From contig JAPKMW010000010.1 of NCBI GenBank assembly GCA_026645575.1, forward strand, positions 62,001 to 126,000: DNA of 64,000 nt. The letters are read 5' to 3'. Of this stretch, positions 34,508 through 44,818 are shown in pieces. Each line of letters begins with the position of its first letter. The stretch's first letter is position 1. Under the pieces are notes generated by a model. That model made no database searches. It was given only the letters and a program-made list of their open reading frames with translations, and was not told the DNA's origin. This DNA is from Caldilineaceae bacterium (GTDB lineage: Bacteria; Chloroflexota; Anaerolineae; Caldilineales; Caldilineaceae). The position numbers were made by a program, and so were the translations under genes.

Positions 34508-36304
34508 TCAATTGCCGTTGCGAAATTGCAACGTGTACAAATGGGCATAGAGACCATTGCGCACCATCAGTTCATCGTGTGTCCCCTGCTCGACAATTTC
34601 ACCATGATCGAGAACAATGATGCGATGGGCAATCTTGATCGTACTCAAGCGGTGGGCGATGATGACGGAGGTCCGCCCTTGCATAAGCCGGTCGAGCGCC
34701 TCTTGCACCAACTCTTCAGATTCGCTGTCGAGGGAACTGGTCGCCTCATCAAGCAGGAGAATGCGCGGATCTTTGAGGATGGCGCGGGCAATCGCCAGCC
34801 GCTGCCGTTGACCTCCGCTCAGTTTGACACCCCGTTCACCAACAATTGTGTCATAGCCGTTGGGCGTCGCCGTGATAAAGGTGTGGGCATTGGCCGCTTG
34901 AGCGGCGGCGATGATTTCCGCTTCGCTCGCTTCCAGCCGACCATAGGCAATGTTCTCACGAATGGTGCCGCCAAAGAGAATGGTTTCCTGGGGCACGAGG
35001 CCGATTTGGGCGCGCAAGCTCTGTTGGGTGACGGTGCGGATGTCATGGCCGTCAATGGTCACCGTGCCAGCGGTCGGGTCATAGAAGCGAGGGATCAAGT
35101 TGAAGAGGGTGCTTTTGCCTGCGCCACTCGGCCCTACCAACGCCACGATTTCCCCCGGTTGAATCGCCAGTGACACATTTTTAATCACCGCCAGATTCGA
35201 TTCATAGCCAAAAGAGGTGTTGTCAAAGTTGATGGCGCCTTGAATCGGCGGTAACACTTTGGCGTCGAGTGAATCGGCGACGCTAGGCTGGGTATCCAAG
35301 ATTTCAAAGACCCGCTGCACAGCGCCTAACGCTTCGCGATATTGACTATATAGCCCTGACAAACCACCCAAACTGGCGGCAATGGTGATGGCATAGATCA
35401 AAAAGCCGCTAATCGTCGAAAATTCCAGCCGACCGGCCAGTACCTCTCGTCCGCTAAACCAGAGAATCACCGCAATGGCGCCAAAGCCAAGAAAGGCCAT
35501 CAATGCGCCAAAGCCGGCGCGAAAGAGCGCCAGGCGCAGGGAGGCGGCCAGGGTCTGTTGCATGGCCGCATTATACCGGCCTACTTCGTACCCTTCACGG
35601 GCAAAGCTCTTCACCACCCGCACCCCTTGTAACCCCTCTTCGGCGGCGACCGTTGCCTTCGCTAGTTCATCCTGTACTGCCGTGCTGAATTTTTGGAAAT
35701 AGCGCCCAAAGCCGACCGCTATGCCAACAATCGCCAGCGCCAGAATCACCACAAAGCCCACCAACCGCGAGTTGAGCAAAAAGACAATCACGATCGACCC
35801 CGTGAGTGAGATCAAATTACTGAGCAATTGGGTGATATTGTTGGTCAACAGGGTGCGCACTTGGGTCACATCGTTGGAAATGCGCGAGATCATTTCGCCC
35901 ACACGTCGATTCGCATAGAAATCGAGCGAAAGTGCTTGCAGATGGCGGTAAAGCGCTGTGCGCAGATCAAGGATGATATGTTCCCCAATGTAGTTGAGGC
36001 TGTAGCTCTGGAAAAAGGTAAACGACGCCTGGAGAAAAAAGATGCCCACCAGCGCCATTGTCATGAGATTGAGTTGGCTCAGATTCTGCTCTTTCAGTAC
36101 TGAATCCAACAACTGCACAATCACGAGGGGAAAGCTAAGATTCATGGCGCTGGCCAGGGTTAAGGCCAGAATCGCCAGCGCCATCCGTCCCTTGTAGGGA
36201 CTCAGGTAGCCAATCAGCCGTCGCCAGTTGATTGGGGTCGTAATTGGGGTTTCCGGCGCGTCTTCGCGACGAGCGGTAAGCGGGCGCCTGCGATTAAACA
36301 TCAT
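34508..36304 (-). CDS. ABC exporter, fused permease and ATPase
   Basis: This 598-residue half-transporter has a type-IV exporter membrane domain (about 30-330) and a nucleotide-binding domain with Walker A GPSGAGKSTL, signature LSGGQRQR, Walker B ILLLDEATSSLD and switch IAHRLSTI. It lacks the long linker found in the exporter at 20680. It resembles MsbA/BmrA-like lipid or drug exporters. GAAGGA lies just upstream; the second in-frame ATG at 36301 has equally good spacing. The substrate is unknown. A short hairpin (36336-36362) lies upstream of its start. Confidence 0.9.
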   Translation of the reverse strand: MMFNRRRPLTARREDAPETPITTPINWRRLIGYLSPYKGRMALAILALTLASAMNLSFPLVIVQLLDSVLKEQNLSQLNLMTMALVGIFFLQASFTFFQSYSLNYIGEHIILDLRTALYRHLQALSLDFYANRRVGEMISRISNDVTQVRTLLTNNITQLLSNLISLTGSIVIVFLLNSRLVGFVVILALAIVGIAVGFGRYFQKFSTAVQDELAKATVAAEEGLQGVRVVKSFAREGYEVGRYNAAMQQTLAASLRLALFRAGFGALMAFLGFGAIAVILWFSGREVLAGRLEFSTISGFLIYAITIAASLGGLSGLYSQYREALGAVQRVFEILDTQPSVADSLDAKVLPPIQGAINFDNTSFGYESNLAVIKNVSLAIQPGEIVALVGPSGAGKSTLFNLIPRFYDPTAGTVTIDGHDIRTVTQQSLRAQIGLVPQETILFGGTIRENIAYGRLEASEAEIIAAAQAANAHTFITATPNGYDTIVGERGVKLSGGQRQRLAIARAILKDPRILLLDEATSSLDSESEELVQEALDRLMQGRTSVIIAHRLSTIKIAHRIIVLDHGEIVEQGTHDELMVRNGLYAHLYTLQFRNGN

Positions 36305-36335
36305 TCATTCCTTCTACTTCACGTAAACCAAGAAC

Positions 36336-36362
36336 AACCGGCGAGTTCACAGCTCGCCGGTT
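36336..36362. repeat. 10-bp inverted repeat aaccggcgag
   Basis: Arms 36336-36345 and 36353-36362 are perfect, with a seven-base loop. It lies upstream of the exporter start, in the gap after the His-rich membrane protein. Confidence 0.5.
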
Positions 36363-36458
36363 TCATCCTCAAGTATACTCCTATGTCCGCTACACGCCAA
36401 CCGGCAAGGGGAGTGAAAGTTGATCTGTTGGTCTTACCTATCGGTAACTAGCAAACTC

Positions 36459-36502
36459 GCTCATAGCCGGTTCGGGACGCCGGTCACGGACCGGCTATGA
36501 GC
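36459..36502. repeat. Hairpin of the gtcacggac family
   Basis: Outer arms gctcatagccggt (36459-36471) and 36490-36502 are perfect. The inner part, ggtcacggaccggc, matches the perfect hairpin at 62539-62585, but its left inner arm is mutated. It lies just after the His-rich membrane protein (minus strand, ending at 36517). Confidence 0.65.
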
Positions 36503-36516
36503 AAGCTCCCTAATCC

Positions 36517-37032
36517 CTACACCTTCACCCAGCTCGTCGGCTGCGGCGTCGGCCCCTCGGGTTGGGGGGTGGATGGTGGCGTCTGGTTGCCTTGGTCAGG
36601 TTGCGGCTGCCCTTGGTGTTGGCCCCACGGCCCCTGATGACGGCCCCACGGCCCGTGATGGTGGTGATGCCAGCCATGACCACCCCCAAATCCACCGTGC
36701 ATCCGCCAACGCAGGAAGCCCAGGAACTTGAAGAAGAGCATCACCATAAAGAGGAAGAACAGGAAGCGGAAGAAACCACCGATGAAGCCAAAGCCATGTC
36801 CACCCCAGCCGTGCATCCCATGGCCGGGATAGCCTCCCCGGTAGGCCAGATAGGGCGTTACTGCTTTGGCCTGCTCGCCGCCGTTGGTCAAGAGACCAGC
36901 CACGTAGCCTTCATTCCATCCCGCCTGCCGGATGCCGCCAGCCACTGCGCCAAAGAGCAAAAGTCCCACCAGTCCCGCCAGCACCAACAGGATGACCGTC
37001 TGTCGGTCGAGTTGTTTCAAACGTTCAATCAT
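36517..37032 (-). CDS. Small membrane protein with His/Gly-rich C-terminal tail
   Basis: This 171-residue protein starts at ATG 37032, after AAAAGGAGAG. It has one membrane helix near residues 13-33 (TVILLVLAGLVGLLLFGAVAGGI), a Gly/Tyr/His loop (GYPGHGMHGWGGHGFGF) and a second, Phe-rich helix (FFRFLFFLFMVMLFFKFLG). The tail is rich in His, Gly, Gln and Pro (GWHHHHHGPWGRHQGPWG), suggesting metal binding. I recognise no family. The His clusters could bind Cu, Ni or Zn at the membrane face. Confidence 0.6.
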   Translation of the reverse strand: MIERLKQLDRQTVILLVLAGLVGLLLFGAVAGGIRQAGWNEGYVAGLLTNGGEQAKAVTPYLAYRGGYPGHGMHGWGGHGFGFIGGFFRFLFFLFMVMLFFKFLGFLRWRMHGGFGGGHGWHHHHHGPWGRHQGPWGQHQGQPQPDQGNQTPPSTPQPEGPTPQPTSWVKV

Positions 37033-38418
<1,386 letters not shown>

Positions 38419-38434
38419 GTGTAAAATCCCTTTT

Positions 38435-38522
38435 CGTCCCGTAGGGACGCCTGACTTTAGTGCAAAAACGATACAAAATAATTCTGTTTTGGCTCCTCTA
38501 AAGTCAAGTGTCTCTATGGGAC
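38435..38522. repeat. cgtcccgtagggacg family hairpin (imperfect)
   Basis: The left arm runs from 38435 to 38460 and the right arm from about 38497 to 38522; they pair at roughly 21 of 25 positions. It lies between the convergent old yellow enzyme and PhzF genes. It is related to copies at 27590 and 57620. Confidence 0.6.
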
Positions 38523-38552
38523 AGGATAGAGGGACTAACTACTTGAAAAAGG

Positions 38553-39347
38553 TTATCCAAGTAGATCACCGTACAAGACGGTTACGGCCTGGCCGCGCAA
38601 GTAAACGCGATCATTCACCTGGTGGACATGCAACACGCCACCACGCACCGATGCCTGAAAGGCTACCAGTGTCTCCTTGCCCAACTTGTTGCGCCAATAC
38701 GGGGTTAAGCCACAGTGGGCCGAACCGGTGACCGGGTCTTCAGGAATGCCCGCCGCCGGGGCAAAGAAGCGTGAGACAAAATCAAAACCCGCCATCGTCG
38801 CCCGGCTGGTGACGATAACGCCGCGCGTGGGAATGCGCCCCAACGCCGTAAAATCGGGCTGAAGTTGACGCACGGTTGCTTCGTCGGCCACTTCGATGAA
38901 ATAATCAAATTGGGTTTTGCCGGTATAAAGCGCACTTTTGATCCCCAGCGCGTCCAGCATACCCTTCGGCAGTGGCGTCGGTGTCGGTGGGGTGACGGGG
39001 AAGTTGAGTTCGATCCAATCGCCGACGCGAGTGGCGGTTAAGAGACCGCTGTGGGTATAAAAACGCGCCGTCTCTTCCTCCGCCAGCCGCCCGCACTCCC
39101 ACAGCACATGGGCGCTGGCCAGGGTGGCGTGACCACAGAGATCGACCTCAATGGTTGGCGTAAACCAGCGCAGTTGAAAGCCATCGGCCACCGGGTGCAA
39201 AAAGGCGGTTTCGGCCAGGTTCATTTCGGCGGCCACCTGCTGCATCCACGCCGCTTCTGCCGGCGCCGCCAACAGACAGACCGCCGCCGGATTGCCACGA
39301 AAGGGTTGATCCGTAAAGGCATCAACCTGGAAGATCGGCGTTCCCAT
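38553..39347 (-). CDS. PhzF family isomerase
   Basis: This 264-residue protein starts at ATG 39347, after GAGGAG. It shows the PhzF signature: QVDAFTDQPFRGNPAAVCLL, NLAETAFLHP with the catalytic Glu, LCGHATLASAHVLW in the middle, and DPVTGSAHCGLTPYW near the end. It has the two-domain diaminopimelate-epimerase-like fold. Most family members outside phenazine clusters have unknown substrates. No phenazine genes are present here, so the name reflects the family only. Confidence 0.88.
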   Translation of the reverse strand: MGTPIFQVDAFTDQPFRGNPAAVCLLAAPAEAAWMQQVAAEMNLAETAFLHPVADGFQLRWFTPTIEVDLCGHATLASAHVLWECGRLAEEETARFYTHSGLLTATRVGDWIELNFPVTPPTPTPLPKGMLDALGIKSALYTGKTQFDYFIEVADEATVRQLQPDFTALGRIPTRGVIVTSRATMAGFDFVSRFFAPAAGIPEDPVTGSAHCGLTPYWRNKLGKETLVAFQASVRGGVLHVHQVNDRVYLRGQAVTVLYGDLLG

Positions 39348-39538
39348 CGCATCTCCTCGTTTTCTTGCTGTCGTATTTCTACTGTTTCCGTTGCTCCTTG
39401 CCCATTCTACTGGACGCACCGCCTATCAACCAAACAGCGTAGCCGGTAGAGAACAGTTGCCACCGGACGCTTTTCGGATGCACCACCCTAGTAGACCCTT
39501 GTGGTACCATGACGGCTTAGTTCATTTTACCCCTAACT

Positions 39539-39568
39539 TTGCACAACCGCCCACGATAATGGTAAGAT
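39539..39568 (+). promoter_or_regulatory. Candidate promoter of the sarcosine-oxidase-like cluster
   Basis: TTGCAC (39539-39544) is followed after 18 bases by TAAGAT (39563-39568), about 58 bases before ATG 39626. Both boxes match the consensus only partly. Confidence 0.3.
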
Positions 39569-39625
39569 GATAGCAATTCAGCATCAACCCAACGTGAAAA
39601 CAAACGCTTCCATTCCAAAAATCTT

Positions 39626-41848
39626 ATGACCATTGAAAACGCAAAATTGATTGTCGATGGAGAGCCGGTTGCGTTTGCACCGGGCGACACAGTGTTGATA
39701 GCCCTGTTACGGGCGGATCGCTACCCGACCGGCGGTGGTTGTCTTTGTCTGACCGGCGACTGCCCGCACTGTCTCGCCACTGTCGATGGCGTCTCCTATG
39801 TGCGCACCTGCCAAGTGCCAGCGCGACCGGGGATGATCATCGAACGCCACCATCTGGACGACTATCCACCCTTGCCGCTGGAAACCCGCCCCAACCGCCC
39901 AGAGATCACCGCCCGTAACCTCCATTGTGATGTGGTGGTGATCGGCATGGGCGAAGCCGGCCAGGCTGCGGCGACGGCGGCACAGCAGGCCGGACAGCAT
40001 GTGATCACGCTCGACGCTACTGTTGGCCAGGAAGTGATTGGCATCTACCCTGGTCCGCTCGTTGTTGCCCGTACCGATGCTGGTATGTTGCACATTCACC
40101 CCCGTACCGAGATCGTTGTCGCCACTGGTGCGGCTGAATTGCAACCGGTCGCCCCCGGCAATCATCTGGCCGGGATTGTGACCGCCGGCGCCGCCAAACA
40201 ATTAGCGGCGGCTGGTCTAGCGTTAGGACGGGTGGTGGCCGTGGGCGCACCGCTGGAAGGCATTGCGGCGGAAACGGTGACCGGCGAAATTGTGCGCTTT
40301 GAAGGCGATACGAACGTCACCGCCGTGGTCGTGGCAGATGAACAGGGCAATGAACGACGTATCCCTTGTGATACCGTTGCGGTGAGTTTGGGTAGCAACC
40401 CGCGCGACGGCCTGGTGCGCATGGGCAATGGTCTACCTGGCATTACCATCCGCGCCGTCGGTGACGCTGCCCGGCCGTCCACTATCCCGACCTGTCCCAA
40501 AGACGGCACCGTCTGTTCCTGCTCTGGCGTAACCGTGGCTGATCTGGAATTTATCTGGGAACGGGGCTTTCACGAGATCGAACTGGTGAAGCGCGCTACC
40601 CTCTTCGGCACCGGCACCTGCCAGGGTACGGTCTGTATGCCCTACATTCGCAGCTTCCTCGCCAAGAAGGGGGAGACGCTCCAACCGCCCTTCACCGCCC
40701 GCCCAGTTACGCGCCAGTTGACCATGGGCGAAGTTGCCGCCGGTTCCCACCATCACGCCACACCCCGCACCGCCCTGGATGGCGAACACCGCCGCCAGGG
40801 CGCCAAGATGGAGCGGGTCGGCGGTTGGTGGCGACCCTGGAGCTATGGCGACTTTCTGGCCGAATATTGGGCCGTGCGCGAAGCCGTGTCGCTGGGCGAT
40901 GTCAGCACGCTGGGTAAGATGCAAGTCTCCGGCCCTGACGCACTGGAATTGCTCGAACGGCTCTACCCGACCAAAGTTGCGACGATCAAACCGGGGCGTT
41001 CGCGCTATGTGTTGCTGCTCGACGACCGTGGCTATGTCCTCGACGATGGGCTAATCTGCCGGGACAGCGAGACCCGCTTTACCCTGACCTTCACCAGCGG
41101 CGGCTCGACCACTGCCGAACTCTGGGTGCGCGACTGGGCCGAATCCTGGGGGCTGGATGTGCGCATCCTCAACCAGACGATGGCGCTGGGGGCGATCAAT
41201 GTGACCGGCCCGCTGGCAAATGAGTTGCTCCATCGCGCCGGCTTGACCGATCCGCCGCCCTACATGGGCCATATGACGGCCACCGTGGCCGGCGTGCAGT
41301 GTAAGGTCTTCCGTCTCAGTTTCACCGGCGAACTCTCTTATGAACTCCACCACCCGGCCGAGGATTCAGTGACGCTCTGGCGACGCTTGTTCAGCCTGGG
41401 CGCTGACTTGGGTATCAAGCCCCACGGCATCGACGCCCTGCTCAAGCTGCGTCTGGAAAAAGGTCATATCATTGTCGGCCAGGACACCGACTTTGACTCG
41501 ACGCCCCGCCGGATCAACCACGAGTGGGCGGTACGCATGGACAAGCCCGACTTTGTCGGCAAAGGGGCGATTCTTCGCACCAACAAACAGCCGCTGGATC
41601 GCCAATTGGTCGGCTTTACAATGGAAGGGCCGGCGCCGTTGGAAGGTTCAGTCATCTATCACGGTGCAACCTATGCTGGTTATGTCACCTCCAGCTTTGC
41701 CTCACCCATTCTCGGCAAGACGATTCTGCTGGGCTGGTTAAAGCTCTTTGACGGCGAACTGCCAACCGCCGTTACTATTGAGGGACGCCCTGCTCGTCGC
41801 GCTGAAACCCCCTTCTATGATCCGGAGGCTGCCCGTGCTCGCGCTTAA
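39626..41848 (+). CDS. soxA: Sarcosine oxidase alpha subunit-like protein (ferredoxin, flavin/NAD domain, BFD and GcvT-like domains)
   Basis: This 740-residue protein follows the SoxA domain order. Residues about 1-90 form a Fer2_4-like domain with Cys in GGGCLCLTGDCPHC and VRTC. Residues about 100-290 form a short Rossmann/flavin domain (CDVVVIGMGEAGQAAATAAQ). Residues about 295-345 form a BFD-like domain (CSCSGVTV, CQGTVCMPY). Residues about 385-740 form a glycine-cleavage-T-like domain that in SoxA binds tetrahydrofolate. Classical SoxA has about 965 residues; the missing part lies mainly in the Rossmann domain. SoxA helps oxidise N-methyl amines, passing the methyl carbon to folate. There is no clear ribosome binding site. 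Confidence 0.85.
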   Translation: MTIENAKLIVDGEPVAFAPGDTVLIALLRADRYPTGGGCLCLTGDCPHCLATVDGVSYVRTCQVPARPGMIIERHHLDDYPPLPLETRPNRPEITARNLHCDVVVIGMGEAGQAAATAAQQAGQHVITLDATVGQEVIGIYPGPLVVARTDAGMLHIHPRTEIVVATGAAELQPVAPGNHLAGIVTAGAAKQLAAAGLALGRVVAVGAPLEGIAAETVTGEIVRFEGDTNVTAVVVADEQGNERRIPCDTVAVSLGSNPRDGLVRMGNGLPGITIRAVGDAARPSTIPTCPKDGTVCSCSGVTVADLEFIWERGFHEIELVKRATLFGTGTCQGTVCMPYIRSFLAKKGETLQPPFTARPVTRQLTMGEVAAGSHHHATPRTALDGEHRRQGAKMERVGGWWRPWSYGDFLAEYWAVREAVSLGDVSTLGKMQVSGPDALELLERLYPTKVATIKPGRSRYVLLLDDRGYVLDDGLICRDSETRFTLTFTSGGSTTAELWVRDWAESWGLDVRILNQTMALGAINVTGPLANELLHRAGLTDPPPYMGHMTATVAGVQCKVFRLSFTGELSYELHHPAEDSVTLWRRLFSLGADLGIKPHGIDALLKLRLEKGHIIVGQDTDFDSTPRRINHEWAVRMDKPDFVGKGAILRTNKQPLDRQLVGFTMEGPAPLEGSVIYHGATYAGYVTSSFASPILGKTILLGWLKLFDGELPTAVTIEGRPARRAETPFYDPEAARARA

Positions 41849-42218
41849 TCGTATTAAAGGAACCCGTATCATCGCCACCCCTGCCGCGCTGGCCGCCGCG
41901 CGCTGGCCGAGTGATGCCCTGGTGTTGCCGCTAGCGGCGGATGAAGTCTTTGTCACAACGACTGTTGCCCCAGCAGATGTTGATGACCCCCACGCCATTG
42001 TCGCCCCCGACGGCGGCTTTGTTGGCGCTTGGTTGCCGATGGCCGAAGCGTTGGATTTTCTTGAACGTACCTGTGAATGGGAGCCGCCCCAGGCCCGCCC
42101 CGCCTTTGCCCAGGGCATGGTGGCTGGCTTGCCAGTAAAATTGTGGTTTGAGGCGGAACGGGTCTTGTTTGTTGTCGCCGCCCCCTATGCCACGGATCTG
42201 GCCGAGCGGATGGCATGA
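41835..42218 (+). CDS. Small protein in the sarcosine oxidase gamma-subunit position
   Basis: This 127-residue protein starts at GTG 41835, with GGAGG six bases before it, overlapping the end of the alpha subunit by 14 bases, so translation is coupled. The sequence (LALNRIKGTRIIATPAALAA, LPMAEALDFLERTCEW) is not a strong match to SoxG that I can recall, but its place right after SoxA, its size and the coupling suggest the gamma subunit or a GcvT-tail-like partner. Confidence 0.5.
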   Translation: MLALNRIKGTRIIATPAALAAARWPSDALVLPLAADEVFVTTTVAPADVDDPHAIVAPDGGFVGAWLPMAEALDFLERTCEWEPPQARPAFAQGMVAGLPVKLWFEAERVLFVVAAPYATDLAERMA

Positions 42219-42224
42219 GTTGCC

Positions 42225-42293
42225 ATTAGGATATTGGGTATTAGATATTAGCTATTTGTTCATACGCGTACTACTAATACTCAATATCCTAAT
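42225..42293. repeat. Inverted repeat attaggatattg...
   Basis: Arms 42225-42244 and 42274-42293 pair at 19 of 20 positions. It lies between the gamma-like gene and the alpha/beta hydrolase gene, inside the presumed operon. Confidence 0.65.
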
Positions 42294-42314
42294 ATCCAAA
42301 AGAAAGGAGTCATC

Positions 42315-43370
42315 ATGAACTTTTTACCAGGGGTCACTTCCCATACGCTCACCACCTCGCGCCTGCGGATGCACTATCTGGAAGCCGGCCCAGCCGACGG
42401 CATCCCGGTGGTGTTGATTCATGGCAATCTGGCGACAGGGCGTTTTTATGAACATCTCATCCCCTATGCCCCGCAAGACTACCGCTTTCTCATGCCCGAC
42501 ATGCGCGGCTTTGGCGACAGTGAACCGCTGCCGCTTGACGCCACTCGCGGCCTGCGCGATTGGGCCGATGACACTTACTCGCTAGTGCAGGCGCTGGGCA
42601 TCACGCAACCGGTGCATCTGGTCGGTTGGTCAACTGGTGGGGCGGCGATTGCGGCTTATGCCATGGATCGACCGGGCGCGGTGGCCTCGCTCACCTTTAT
42701 TGACCCGGTCTCGCCCTATGGCTTTGGCGGCGTTCACCCTGATGGCACACCCTGTTACCCTGACTATGCCGGCTCCGGCGGCGGTGGCGCCAACCCGGAG
42801 TTTGTACAACGCCTGCGGGACAAAGACCGCTCGGCGGAATCGCCCTTTTCCATTCGCAATGTAATGAACTCCTCCTACTGGGCCGCCACCCATCGCGAAC
42901 CGGCAGAACGGGAGGATAGGTTGGTCGATGAAGTTCTCAAATCACTGGTGGGCGACGACGGCTATCCCGGCGACTTTACCACCTCGCCCAACTGGCCGGG
43001 AATTGCGCCAGGAACCCGTGGCATCCTCAATGCTCTGTCTGGCAAATATTGCAACTGGGCCGGCATTGTGGACATCAGCCCCAAGCCGCCAATTCTGTGG
43101 ACACACGGCAGCGCCGATATTGTGGTGGCCGATGGTTCGGTCTGGGAGATGGGAACACTAGGCAAATTAGGGTATATTCCCGGCTGGCCAGGTGAAGAAG
43201 TCTACCCGCCGCAACCCATGGGTGCCCAGATCCGCACCGTCCTACAACGCTATCAGGCCGCTGGCGGTCATGTCCAAATGGAAATGTTTGCAGGCTCCGG
43301 TCACGGCCCCCATTTCGACGCCGCTGAGCGTTGGCGTACGCTCTTCTTTAATTTTTTGCAGACAGGTTAA
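42315..43370 (+). CDS. Alpha/beta hydrolase
   Basis: This 351-residue protein has LEAGPADGIPVVLIHGNLAT (oxyanion HG), the nucleophile elbow LVGWSTGGAAIA with Ser, the acid in the LWTHGSADIVV region and a late His in FAGSGHGPHFD. AAGGAG lies six bases before the ATG. It sits inside the sarcosine-oxidase-like cluster between the gamma-like and beta genes, which suggests it hydrolyses an ester or amide to release the N-methyl substrate, but this is inference only. Confidence 0.8.
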   Translation: MNFLPGVTSHTLTTSRLRMHYLEAGPADGIPVVLIHGNLATGRFYEHLIPYAPQDYRFLMPDMRGFGDSEPLPLDATRGLRDWADDTYSLVQALGITQPVHLVGWSTGGAAIAAYAMDRPGAVASLTFIDPVSPYGFGGVHPDGTPCYPDYAGSGGGGANPEFVQRLRDKDRSAESPFSIRNVMNSSYWAATHREPAEREDRLVDEVLKSLVGDDGYPGDFTTSPNWPGIAPGTRGILNALSGKYCNWAGIVDISPKPPILWTHGSADIVVADGSVWEMGTLGKLGYIPGWPGEEVYPPQPMGAQIRTVLQRYQAAGGHVQMEMFAGSGHGPHFDAAERWRTLFFNFLQTG

Positions 43371-43373
43371 CTG

Positions 43374-43478
43374 CTCACCCCTCCCTACCCCTCCCCTGCT
43401 AAGGGAGGGAATTGTTGCATGTACAACAGTTCCTCCCCCAGCCTGGGGGACGGGTGCCCACTGGGCGCGGAGGGGTTA
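43374..43478. repeat. Complex inverted repeats (ctcacccctcc... ggaggggttag)
   Basis: The outer pair ctcacccctcc and ggaggggttag match at 10 of 11. Smaller inner hairpins are seen, such as ccctcccctgctaagggagg and gttgcatgtacaac. The unit lies between the hydrolase and the SoxB-like gene, so it is unlikely to be a full terminator if the cluster is one operon. Confidence 0.55.
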
Positions 43479-43505
43479 GCTTAGTAGCAAGTGAGAAGTA
43501 AGGGC

Positions 43506-44714
43506 ATGAACGAATTTATTGAAAAGAAAGTCCGGCTGACCTGGCACGAACCGAAGCGTAGCTATGATGTAGTGATTGTCGGCGGCGGCGGGCATGGGTT
43601 GGCGACGGCCTATTACCTCGCGACGCGCCACGGCATCACCAACGTGGCGGTGCTGGAACGCAAATATATTGGCGCGGGCAACTCCGGGCGCAACACGACC
43701 GTGATCCGCTCTAACTATGGTATCCCGGAAGCGGTGCGCTTTTACCAACGCAGTGTCGATCTCTACCATTCCCTGGAAGAAGAGACCGACCGTTGGGTCA
43801 TGTTCAAACAGAAGGGACTGCTCTGGCTGGCCCACACCGAGGCCGGCATTCGTGCAGAACGGGCACGCGCAGCGGTCAACAGTGCCTTTGGCGCCAAAAC
43901 CGACTATGTTGGCCCGGAAGAGATCAAGAAAATCTGTCCCCAACTCGACTTGACCGGCGCCGGTGTCTGGCCAATTGTCGGCGGCTCCTATCACCATGAA
44001 GGGGCAACGGCGCGCCATGATCGCGTCGTTTGGGCCTTTGCCGAAGGGGCCATGCAGCGGGGTGTTCATGTCCACCAACGCACGGAGGTCACTGGTCTGC
44101 TCAAAGATGGAGATCGGGTGACCGGCGTTGTTACCAATAATGGGCCGATTGCAGCGGGACTTGTGCTGTCGGCGGTAGGCGGCCATGTGACGACGCTGGG
44201 CGCGATGGCGGGGCTGCGTTTGCCCATTCGCACCCATCCCTTGCAAGCCTACGTGACCAATCACTATGGCCTGCAATTTGACGCCATTGTCGCCTCCACG
44301 GCGCTGCTCTTCTACGCTTCGCAAACTGCTCGCGGCGAAATGTTGATTGGCGCCGAGATCGACCGCCAGCCCAGCTACTCGTATCGCTCTGGTCATCACC
44401 TGTTGCAAAGCTGCTCGCACCGCGCCATCACTCTGTTGCCTTTCCTGCGTGACCTGCGCGTGCTGCGCCAGTGGACCGGCGTCTGCGACATGAGCCCCGA
44501 CTACTCGCCGATCATGGGCAAGACGGGCGTTGATGGTTACTACATCACCACTGGCTGGGGGACGTGGGGCTTCAAAGCGATCCCCGCCAGCGGCGAACAG
44601 ATGGCCCAACTCATCGCCACCGGAGAAACGCCGGAATTGATTGCACCCTTTGCGCTGGATCGCTTTGCCAAAGATCGCACCTTGGCGGATCGTGGTTCGG
44701 CGGGGACGCATTGA
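43506..44714 (+). CDS. soxB: FAD-dependent oxidoreductase, sarcosine oxidase beta subunit-like
   Basis: This 402-residue DAO-family flavoenzyme has the FAD-binding DVVIVGGGGHGLATAYYLAT motif and the stretch ERKYIGAGNSGRNTTVIRSN, typical of SoxB, in which a His/Arg/Asn-rich segment anchors FAD or FMN. The end GYYITTGWGTWGFKAIPASG is characteristic. It oxidises the N-methyl amine substrate with FAD. ATG 43506 is taken as start; a GTG at 43491 is in frame and equally possible. SoxD follows at 44819. Confidence 0.9.
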   Translation: MNEFIEKKVRLTWHEPKRSYDVVIVGGGGHGLATAYYLATRHGITNVAVLERKYIGAGNSGRNTTVIRSNYGIPEAVRFYQRSVDLYHSLEEETDRWVMFKQKGLLWLAHTEAGIRAERARAAVNSAFGAKTDYVGPEEIKKICPQLDLTGAGVWPIVGGSYHHEGATARHDRVVWAFAEGAMQRGVHVHQRTEVTGLLKDGDRVTGVVTNNGPIAAGLVLSAVGGHVTTLGAMAGLRLPIRTHPLQAYVTNHYGLQFDAIVASTALLFYASQTARGEMLIGAEIDRQPSYSYRSGHHLLQSCSHRAITLLPFLRDLRVLRQWTGVCDMSPDYSPIMGKTGVDGYYITTGWGTWGFKAIPASGEQMAQLIATGETPELIAPFALDRFAKDRTLADRGSAGTH

Positions 44715-44741
44715 CGATTATTGATCATTGTGAGAGGGTAA

Positions 44742-44800
44742 GAGATTCAGAGATTGAGCGATTACGTCAACGCAACCTCTAAATCTCTTCATCTCTCAAT
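44742..44800. repeat. Imperfect inverted repeat between soxB-like and soxD-like genes
   Basis: The stretch gagggtaagagattcagag from about 44744 is partly complementary to cctctaaatctcttcatctc from 44776. Several mismatches and bulges occur. Confidence 0.4.
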
Positions 44801-44818
44801 AACTAGAGAGCAGCTATC

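Noticed and set aside
38553..39347. Phenazine biosynthesis
   Set aside because: PhzF-family proteins are widespread without phenazine genes, and no other phz gene is present.
43476..44711. Minus-strand open frame of 411 codons
   Set aside because: It is the full antisense of the SoxB-like gene, which has an FAD motif and family ends.
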